Assembly: GCA_015485895.1 (NCBI GenBank)
Contig: WFSR01000056.1
Coordinates: 1 to 5,027, forward strand
Direction of reading: 5' to 3'
Length of the DNA: 5,027 nucleotides
From: Candidatus Microgenomates bacterium
GTDB taxonomy: Bacteria; Patescibacteriota; Microgenomatia; UBA12405; UBA6130
Shown here: one piece after another, positions 1 through 3,758 of the stretch
How the letters are laid out: each line of letters opens with the position of its first letter
Position numbering within the stretch: the first letter of the stretch is position 1
Made by a program: the position numbers and the translations under genes
The notes under the pieces: model-generated
What the model was told of the DNA's origin: nothing
Databases searched by the model: none
The model's input: the letters and a program-made list of their open reading frames with translations, nothing else

Positions 1-948
1 CTCCACCAGATGCGGGAAAAATTGCGCCGCCAACTAGAAGCCGAAGGACTTTTTGCTCCGGAGCGGAAGCGGCCCTTGCCAGAACTTCCCCAGAAGATTG
101 GCCTTTTGACAGCCGCTGATTCGCGGGCTTATTCTGATTTCATTAAAGTCAGCCGCGAGCGTTTTGGCGGCTTGAGCATCTATTTTTACCCGGTCATTGT
201 TCAGGGTGACCAGGCAGTAACTTCAATTATTGCCGGGCTTAACCACCTTAACCGCCATCATCCTGACCTTGATTTTTTGGTTTTGACCCGCGGCGGGGGA
301 TCGTTAGAAGACCTTCAGCCTTTTGACGATGAACGGCTGGTGCGGGCGGTGTTTGCCAGCCAAATTCCGGTGGTGGCAGCTATTGGCCACGAGGCAGATG
401 TTTCTTTGGTTGAGCTGGCAGCTGACTTGCGGGCTTCGACTCCGTCGAACGCAGCCGAATTGACTATTCCCGCCCGAAAAGCCGTGGAACAGCGCCGCCG
501 CCAGCTGGAAAATTTGCTTATCCAGGCGATGCAAAACCGTTGGCAAGAAGAAAAAGACCGTTGGCAGCTGCTTTGGCAGCAAATCGAAGAGGGGATTAGC
601 CAGCAAATCCAACGGGTGGAAACTAGCCTTTGGCGGTTTGAGCAAACCGGCCAGTTATTGCAGCAAATTTGTGATCGTCGCCAGGCAGTGGTTGAGGAAA
701 AAGAAAGGCAATTGGGCCAATTGAGCAGGCAAATTTGGCGGAACAATTGGCAACGGTGGCAAAATTTAAACCAACTTCTCCAAACTCTCGACTATCGCCA
801 TATTTTACGACGTGGCTTTAGCTTAACTTACCACCGCCACCAACTCCTCCGCCGGGCTGATCAGGTCCAAGCTAACGAGTGGCTGACTACCATTTTGGCC
901 CAGGGCCGGTTAAAATCAAAAGTAAAGGAGGTGAAGTGTGAAAGCTAA
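1..948 (+). CDS. xseA: Exonuclease VII large subunit, 5'-truncated by window edge
   Basis: This is the catalytic large subunit of exonuclease VII, which with many copies of XseB degrades single-stranded DNA from both ends to oligonucleotides in the cytoplasm. The frame is open from base 1. An ATG at 10 is internal, because the family's N-terminal OB-fold (about 100 residues) is missing and must lie upstream. The visible part begins in the linker (EGLFAPERKRPLP). Counting from the ATG at 10, the catalytic core carries RGGGSLEDL at 94-102 and GHEAD at 126-130, followed by DLRASTPSNAAEL at 139-151; these are hallmark XseA motifs. Residues about 155-265 are rich in Q, R, W and E and look like the long coiled coil that binds XseB. 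The C-terminal LRRGFSLTY matches the family's terminal RGY-like segment. The gene ends 11 bases inside xseB, so the two are translationally coupled. Identification is very secure. Confidence 0.96.
   Translation, partial: LHQMREKLRRQLEAEGLFAPERKRPLPELPQKIGLLTAADSRAYSDFIKVSRERFGGLSIYFYPVIVQGDQAVTSIIAGLNHLNRHHPDLDFLVLTRGGGSLEDLQPFDDERLVRAVFASQIPVVAAIGHEADVSLVELAADLRASTPSNAAELTIPARKAVEQRRRQLENLLIQAMQNRWQEEKDRWQLLWQQIEEGISQQIQRVETSLWRFEQTGQLLQQICDRRQAVVEEKERQLGQLSRQIWRNNWQRWQNLNQLLQTLDYRHILRRGFSLTYHRHQLLRRADQVQANEWLTTILAQGRLKSKVKEVKCES
924..934 (+). promoter_or_regulatory. Strong Shine-Dalgarno sequence for xseB
   Basis: AAAGGAGGTGA is a full-length complement of the 16S rRNA tail. GGAGG ends 6 bases before the GTG at 938. 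It lies inside the xseA reading frame and fixes the GTG as the xseB start, since xseB has no internal methionine to offer instead. Confidence 0.85.
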
Positions 949-1147
949 GGAAGAAAAATTTTCTCTCCAAAAAGCCTTTCAGGAGCTGGAAGCAGTTGTG
1001 GCCGAATTAGAAAACGGCCAGGTAGATTTGGACCAAAGCTTAGTTAAATTCCGCCGCGGTCTAGCTTTATCCCAGGCCATTAAGCGCCATTTGGAGAAGA
1101 TAAAGAAAGAAATCCGAATTATCCGGGAGAAAAATGAAGAGGGATAA
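938..1147 (+). CDS. xseB: Exonuclease VII small subunit
   Basis: This is the 69-residue small subunit of exonuclease VII. In the known enzyme several XseB helical hairpins wrap the coiled coil of one XseA and are needed for activity and solubility. The protein is almost wholly helical and charged. It shows the family pattern: SLQKAFQELEAVVAELENGQVDLDQSLVKFRRG at about residues 9-41, with the ELE..V..LE first helix, the G-x-x-x-L-(D/E)-x-S-L turn and the second helix, then a basic tail. Length is usual for the family (about 65-85). It starts at GTG 938, 6 bases after a perfect Shine-Dalgarno sequence. It overlaps xseA by 11 bases at its start and thiI by 14 at its end. The xseA-xseB adjacency lets the two subunits be made together; the small subunit is needed in excess, which the strong ribosome site could support. 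Confidence 0.95.
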   Translation: MKAKEEKFSLQKAFQELEAVVAELENGQVDLDQSLVKFRRGLALSQAIKRHLEKIKKEIRIIREKNEEG

Positions 1148-2273
1148 AATTCTCCTCAGTCCTGGTGAACTGGTGCTCAAGGGTAAAAATCGTTATCTTT
1201 TTGAACGCCAGCTGGATATCAATCTCCGGCAGGTTTTGGGAGAAGATCTAAAAACTCTCCGTCGCCTTCAGGGGCGCCGTCTTTTAAGTTTAGCTACGCC
1301 GGCTGCCCGGGAAAAAATAAAATATATTTTTGGTGTCAGCCGCTGGGCCTGGGTCGAGAAAGCAGCTACCTGGCCAGAATTGGAGAAAAAGCTGTTGGCC
1401 GAGCTTGCTGGTCAACCGCGGCAACCTTTTGCCGTCCGGGTTAGCGACAAAACCAAAAAAGCAAGCAGCCAACAATTAAACGCCCGGCTGGGGGCTATTC
1501 TCCAAAAGGAACTCGCTTGGCCAGTTAATCTTGATCGGCCCCAACTGACGATTTATGTTGACCATTACCCTGATGGCTATTACTTTCATTTTGGCTGGCA
1601 AAAGGGGAGTGGGGGGATGCCGGTGGGGAGTAGCGGTCGGGTGTTGGCTCTTTTTTCCGGGGGCATCGATTCGCCAGTGGCCGCTTATCTTCTGGCCCGG
1701 CGTGGTTGTCAGGTTGACCTTCTTCATTTTTATGCCCTTGAAAATCCGGAAGCGGTTTTGGCAAGCAAAATTGGTAAACTTTTCCAACTTTTGAAGCCTT
1801 ATCTTTTGCAACCGCGCCTAATTCTTTTGCCTTATCGCTATTTTTACCAAGCTATCCGCCAACGGCCAGCCAACGGCAACGAAACAATTCTTTTCCGCCG
1901 CTTTATTCTCCGGGCCGGAGAGTTGCTAGCCGGCAAATATGGTTACCAAGCTTTGGTCACCGGCGACAATTTGGCCCAAGTAGCTTCGCAAACTTTAACC
2001 AATTTAGTTGTTACCAGCCAAGCAGTGAAAATGCCCATCTTCCGGCCTTTAATCGGCTTTGATAAAGTAGAAATTATTGACTGGGCCCGGAAAATTGGTA
2101 GCTATTCGCTTTCTTTAGAAAACTATCCCGACTGCTGCGCTCTCATTCAAAAACATCCCCGAACCCGCGTCAACTTGCAAGAGATTAAAGATAAGGAGCA
2201 AAACCTCCGCCTTGCCTCCGTTCTTCTCCGGACGGTTAAGGAAAGGAGGGTAGTTGAGGGAACTAGGAACTAG
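1134..2273 (+). CDS. thiI: tRNA 4-thiouridine synthase ThiI, no rhodanese domain
   Basis: ThiI adenylates U8 of tRNA and installs sulfur to make s4U, a near-UV sensor and structural modification; in many bacteria it also feeds sulfur to thiazole synthesis. The 379-residue protein starts with the family's ferredoxin-like segment (GELVLKGKNRYLFERQL, 11-27), continues with a THUMP domain to about 165, then an ATP pyrophosphatase domain with the PP-loop SGGIDSP at 175-181, GDNLAQVASQTL at 277-288 and MPIFRPLIGFDKVEII at 300-315. DCC at 334-335 supplies the cysteine equivalent to the catalytic Cys344 of E. coli. There is no rhodanese domain, as in Bacillus-type ThiI, so persulfide must come directly from a cysteine desulfurase; none is in the window. 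A thiamin role is doubtful, as no thi gene is nearby. The start overlaps xseB by 14 bases and has a modest GGGAG at 1125-1129. The last residues (EGTRN) are encoded by the AACTAGG repeat. Confidence 0.93.
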   Translation: MKRDKILLSPGELVLKGKNRYLFERQLDINLRQVLGEDLKTLRRLQGRRLLSLATPAAREKIKYIFGVSRWAWVEKAATWPELEKKLLAELAGQPRQPFAVRVSDKTKKASSQQLNARLGAILQKELAWPVNLDRPQLTIYVDHYPDGYYFHFGWQKGSGGMPVGSSGRVLALFSGGIDSPVAAYLLARRGCQVDLLHFYALENPEAVLASKIGKLFQLLKPYLLQPRLILLPYRYFYQAIRQRPANGNETILFRRFILRAGELLAGKYGYQALVTGDNLAQVASQTLTNLVVTSQAVKMPIFRPLIGFDKVEIIDWARKIGSYSLSLENYPDCCALIQKHPRTRVNLQEIKDKEQNLRLASVLLRTVKERRVVEGTRN

Positions 2274-2280
2274 GAACTAG
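2259..2280 (+). repeat. Tandem AACTAGG heptamer at the thiI 3' end
   Basis: Three tandem heptamers (AACTAGG, AACTAGG, then AACTAG followed by G) start at 2261. The thiI stop TAG at 2271-2273 is the second TAG of the array. Because the unit is 7 bases long, its three TAGs (2264, 2271, 2278) fall in three different frames, and because CTAG is palindromic the same is true on the other strand. A related inverted copy lies at 3720-3734 and single copies at about 2289-2296 and 2990-2998. Confidence 0.85.
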
Positions 2281-2338
2281 GTTGGAGAGACTAGGTTATT
2301 AGAACTTGGAAATTAAAGCGGTATGAGGTGAAGCAGTT

Positions 2339-2367
2339 TTGCGTTCCTGATAGGAATTGGCTAAAAT
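2339..2367 (+). promoter_or_regulatory. Putative promoter of the MNT gene, leaderless geometry
   Basis: TTGCGT at 2339-2344 (3 of 6 to the -35 consensus) lies 17 bases before TAAAAT at 2362-2367 (5 of 6 to the -10 consensus). The -10 ends 8 bases before the ATG at 2376, so transcription should begin at or within about two bases of the start codon. No Shine-Dalgarno sequence precedes the ATG. Confidence 0.5.
2344..2356. promoter_or_regulatory. Small dyad inside the MNT promoter spacer, possible operator
   Basis: TTCCT-GAT-AGGAA is a perfect 5-base dyad lying between the proposed -35 and -10 boxes. A repressor bound here would block the promoter, and toxin-antitoxin genes often autoregulate. 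A dyad this short can occur by chance, so this is only a candidate. Confidence 0.25.
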
Positions 2368-2375
2368 AGATTAAG

Positions 2376-2666
2376 ATGGTCAGCCAACAAATTAAAACCC
2401 AAATTCGGGTAATTTTAGACCGCTTTTTGCCAGCCAAAAGTTACCAGGCTTTTATCTTTGGCTCTCGGGCCAGGGGGGACAATAGCCGCTGGAGCGATAT
2501 TGATTTGGGACTCATTGCTCAGAAGCAGCTACCTGGCCACTTGCGGGAAAAGATTCGGGAAGCGCTGGAAAATTCCCGGATTCCATTTAAGGTAGACCTG
2601 GTAGATTTTCACCAAGTTAGCGCCGATTTTAAAAAGGTTGCCCTTAAAAAAATTATTCCTTTATGA
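2376..2666 (+). CDS. Minimal nucleotidyltransferase (MNT/HI0073-like), probable antitoxin half of an MNT/HEPN pair
   Basis: This 96-residue protein belongs to the minimal nucleotidyltransferases of the polymerase-beta fold. The catalytic motif GSX10DXD is intact: G29-S30, ten residues, then D41 and D43 (FGSRARGD...SDIDLGL), with the third acidic residue likely D74 in KVDLVDF. Family members paired with HEPN proteins act as antitoxins; some transfer AMP to the partner's tyrosine and so silence its RNase activity. Length is normal (about 95-120). The C-terminal SADFKKVALKKI is typical of HI0073-like proteins, whose gene usually sits directly beside the HEPN (HI0074-like) gene. Here the only adjacent frame is a short one starting at the ATGA overlap, which shows no HEPN motif. 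The start codon lacks a Shine-Dalgarno site but sits 8 bases after a -10 box. The fold call is very safe; function as an antitoxin is inferred from the family. Confidence 0.88.
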   Translation: MVSQQIKTQIRVILDRFLPAKSYQAFIFGSRARGDNSRWSDIDLGLIAQKQLPGHLREKIREALENSRIPFKVDLVDFHQVSADFKKVALKKIIPL

Positions 2667-2848
2667 AAAACAAGCTGGCCACCCAGATCAAGCAAGTTAG
2701 CCAGGCACCATCCGGTGAAGGCAAAGGAAGAACCAGAAACTTAATGCTTCGTCATCCTGAACTTGCCCGCCCCGCCCCTGAGGGTGCGAAGGGGCCTGGG
2801 GATTCAGGATCTTCAGTGAATGGGTTATTCACAATAATGACAATATAA
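2663..2848 (+). pseudogene. Short ORF at the MNT stop, possible truncated HEPN-partner remnant
   Basis: The ATG at 2663 overlaps the MNT stop in the ATGA arrangement usual for coupled gene pairs, exactly where a HEPN partner would begin. The first 15 residues (MKNKLATQIKQVSQA) could be the first helix of such a protein. After about 2705 the frame loses protein character (PSGEGKGRTRN) and from 2751 it reads through hairpin-forming repeat DNA shared with other intergenic spots. Another frame over 2706-2743 reads HHPVKAKEEPET then stop, which would fit a charged helix end after a one-base frameshift. No HEPN hallmark (RxxxxH, or an FEFxxEL-type helix) is seen in any frame up to 2930. I read this as the 5' scar of a lost gene, but it could be a chance ORF. 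It is not a convincing intact gene. Confidence 0.3.
2751..2832. repeat. Nested hairpin repeat of the GTCATCCTGAA type
   Basis: ATCCTGAA at 2754-2761 is the exact inverse of TTCAGGAT at 2803-2810, and inside it GCCCCT (2774-2779) pairs with AGGGGC (2790-2795). A second small hairpin follows (GTGAAT 2816-2821 with ATTCAC 2827-2832, loop GGGTT). GTCATCCTGAAC at 2751-2762 recurs exactly at 3432-3443, so this is a dispersed repeat family rather than coding sequence. Confidence 0.7.
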
Positions 2849-2861
2849 CACCCAGCTGAAG

Positions 2862-2918
2862 ATGCTGAGCCCCCAAAGCTCCGACATGCGTCGGGACGGG
2901 GTAAACTAAACTCAGCAT
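2862..2918. repeat. Nested inverted repeat with inner CCGAC-ATGC-GTCGG hairpin
   Basis: ATGCTGAG (2862-2869) is matched by CTCAGCAT (2911-2918), enclosing a perfect 5-base stem with a four-base loop (CCGAC 2881-2885, GTCGG 2890-2894). The segment 2856-2869 is also an imperfect inverse (12 of 14) of 2803-2816 in the preceding repeat, so the two elements form one larger structured block between the MNT gene and the tRNAs. It contains no supportable gene. Confidence 0.6.
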
Positions 2919-3040
2919 GACGAGACTAGGGAAACGGTCTAGTAAATTGTCGTCTCTTTCTTGCGAAAAGGTGAGATGATGAAATGAATGGAACTAGGTT
3001 AAAAAGAGAACATGTCTTTTGGGTCGAGTAAGGCCAGAGC

Positions 3041-3069
3041 TTGAAAAAAGGGGCTTCTCCGGATAGACT
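3041..3069 (+). promoter_or_regulatory. Putative promoter of the tRNA cluster
   Basis: TTGAAA at 3041-3046 (5 of 6 to TTGACA) and TAGACT at 3064-3069 (4 of 6 to TATAAT) are separated by the ideal 17 bases. Transcription would start about 3076-3078, leaving only a few bases before tRNA-Leu at 3080. The rest of 2931-3040 holds a single AACTAGG copy and nothing else that I recognise. Confidence 0.6.
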
Positions 3070-3079
3070 ACAAGTAGCC

Positions 3080-3164
3080 GCCGCGGTGGTGGAACTGGCA
3101 GACACGCAGCTCTCAAAAAGCTGTCTCCTTTTCGGAGGTGTGGGTTCGACTCCCACCCGCGGCA
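3080..3164 (+). tRNA. tRNA-Leu, anticodon CAA
   Basis: The acceptor stem GCCGCGG (3080-3086) pairs with CCGCGGC (3157-3163), followed by discriminator A3164, as leucyl-tRNA synthetase expects. The D stem is GTG/CAC. The anticodon stem CAGCT/AGCTG holds the loop CTCAAAA, with anticodon CAA at 3114-3116, reading UUG. A long class II variable arm (CTCC/GGAG, 3125-3137) and a T arm GTGGG-TTCGACT-CCCAC complete it. The 3' CCA is not encoded. Confidence 0.97.
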
Positions 3165-3166
3165 CT

Positions 3167-3252
3167 GGAGGAGTCGCCTAGTGGCCGATGGCACCGGTTT
3201 GCTAAACCGGGTCCCCAAAAGGGACACGTGGGTTCGAATCCCACCTCCTCCG
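3167..3252 (+). tRNA. tRNA-Ser, anticodon GCT
   Basis: The acceptor stem GGAGGAG (3167-3173) pairs with CTCCTCC (3245-3251), followed by discriminator G3252, typical of serine tRNAs. The D stem is GCC/GGC. The anticodon stem CCGGT/ACCGG carries loop TTGCTAA with anticodon GCT at 3201-3203, reading AGC and AGU. The long variable arm is GTCCC-CAAAA-GGGAC (3211-3225) and the T arm is GTGGG-TTCGAAT-CCCAC. CCA is not encoded. It begins 2 bases after tRNA-Leu. Confidence 0.97.
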
Positions 3253-3253
3253 C

Positions 3254-3324
3254 TCGGGGGTCGTCTAACGGTAGGACGGACGGCTCTGAACCGTTCAATC
3301 GTGGTTCGAATCCACGCCCCCGAA
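3254..3324 (+). tRNA. tRNA-Gln, anticodon CTG
   Basis: The acceptor stem TCGGGGG (3254-3260) pairs with CCCCCGA (3317-3323), giving the U1-A72 pair characteristic of glutamine tRNAs, with discriminator A3324. The D stem is GTC/GAC with the GG pair in its loop. The anticodon stem GACGG/CCGTT (first pair G-U) holds loop CTCTGAA with anticodon CTG at 3286-3288, reading CAG. The variable loop is four bases and the T arm CGTGG-TTCGAAT-CCACG is perfect. CCA is not encoded. It begins 1 base after tRNA-Ser. Confidence 0.95.
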
Positions 3325-3348
3325 CAAAAATAGTTAAATCCCAAATTT

Positions 3349-3642
3349 CAAATCCTAAATCCTAATCCGCCAGCTGGCGGACTAAACAATATCAAATGAC
3401 CAAAATTCAAATAATCAAATACTTAAACCTTGTCATCCTGAACGAAGCCGAAGGCGGAGTGAAGGATCTAGCGAAGCGTATTAATCCATATCTAGTTAAG
3501 TCTTCTGCGCTCGCTCTGCTCGCTAGATCCTTCGTCGCTTCGCTCCTCAGGATGACAAGAGGGGTGTCTTTTGTTTTGGTCATTTGAACATTTGGTAATT
3601 TGGTCATTATTTAGGATTTGGGTCATTAGGATTTAGGATTTG
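3349..3642. repeat. Concentric inverted-repeat (foldback) element
   Basis: This gene-free stretch between the tRNAs and tyrS holds four perfect inverted pairs around almost one centre. They are 3349-3366 with 3625-3642 (18 bases, CAAATCCTAAATCCTAAT), 3393-3405 with 3574-3586 (13 bases, CAAATGACCAAAA), 3429-3441 with 3547-3559 (13 bases, CTTGTCATCCTGA), and 3461-3474 with 3520-3533 (14 bases, GAAGGATCTAGCGA). Their centres are 3490-3497. The single strand could fold into a long interrupted stem with a loop at 3475-3519. No transposase or credible protein is encoded. It resembles a miniature foldback or REP-like element, or several repeats inserted inside one another; the outer AT-rich and inner GC-rich arms differ in composition. 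It may end the tRNA transcript. Confidence 0.75.
3366..3381. repeat. Perfect 16-base palindrome TCCGCCAGCTGGCGGA
   Basis: TCCGCCAG followed directly by CTGGCGGA is a perfect palindrome with no loop. It sits in the left arm of the larger foldback and has no counterpart in the right arm, so it looks like a separate insertion. Confidence 0.8.
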
Positions 3643-3646
3643 CCTG

Positions 3647-3661
3647 CCCCTACCGAAGGGG
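3647..3661. repeat. Small GC hairpin CCCCT-ACCGA-AGGGG
   Basis: A five-base perfect stem (3647-3651 with 3657-3661) and a five-base loop lie directly outside the right end of the foldback. No T-run follows, so it is not a classical terminator. Confidence 0.5.
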
Positions 3662-3681
3662 GGTTTGTGATTTGGAATTTG

Positions 3682-3699
3682 CCTGCCTGCGCAGGCAGG
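3682..3699. repeat. Perfect 18-base palindrome CCTGCCTGCGCAGGCAGG
   Basis: CCTGCCTGC followed directly by GCAGGCAGG is an uninterrupted perfect palindrome in the tyrS upstream region. A partial copy of its arm (CCTGCC) occurs at 3643-3648 beside the preceding hairpin. Confidence 0.8.
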
Positions 3700-3719
3700 G
3701 GATTTGGTGCTTTTTTGAT

Positions 3720-3734
3720 CTAGTTCCTAGTTCC
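3720..3734 (-). repeat. Inverted copy of the AACTAGG repeat
   Basis: CTAGTTCCTAGTTCC is the exact inverse of GGAACTAGGAACTAG at 2259-2273. It lies at the tyrS promoter and covers its weak -35 position (TTCCTA, 3724-3729). Confidence 0.8.
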
Positions 3735-3752
3735 ATCCTAGTATGCTATCAT
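3724..3752 (+). promoter_or_regulatory. Putative tyrS promoter, extended -10, leaderless geometry
   Basis: TATCAT at 3747-3752 (5 of 6 to consensus) is preceded by TGC, making an extended -10. TTCCTA at 3724-3729 is a poor -35 at 17 bases. The ATG begins 6 bases after the -10, so the message should start at or next to the A of the start codon. Confidence 0.6.
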
Positions 3753-3758
3753 TGGAAA

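Noticed and set aside
304..1811. Minus-strand and alternative-frame ORFs inside xseA and thiI
   Set aside because: They are shadows of strongly supported genes on the + strand and have no independent start signals.
2242..2280. Shine-Dalgarno-like AAAGGAGG at 2242-2249 followed by TTG at 2254
   Set aside because: The resulting frame is only eight codons, ending in the AACTAGG repeat. It is probably a chance feature of the thiI C-terminus (KERRVVEG).
3325..3341. Intrinsic terminator directly after tRNA-Gln
   Set aside because: The sequence is A-rich with no stem and no T-run. Any stop of the transcript would have to use the later foldback structure.
2926..3344. Minus-strand ORFs of 61-116 residues and one plus-strand ORF across the tRNA cluster
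   Set aside because: They read through three well-formed tRNA genes. The recurring RVGVEPT/RTTIERF-like peptides are the well-known artefact of translating tRNA T-arms.
3396..3607. Two facing ORFs of 63 and 66 residues inside the foldback
   Set aside because: They mirror each other because they translate inverted-repeat arms, lack ribosome sites, and show no protein family features.
3349..3642. CRISPR array
   Set aside because: The repeats are inverted and of different sequence and size. There are no regularly spaced direct repeats and no cas gene.
3672..3758. 29-residue N-terminal extension of tyrS from a TTG start
   Set aside because: It runs through an 18-base palindrome and an AACTAGG repeat copy, has no ribosome site, and adds residues unlike the family. 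The ATG at 3759 follows an extended -10 box directly.
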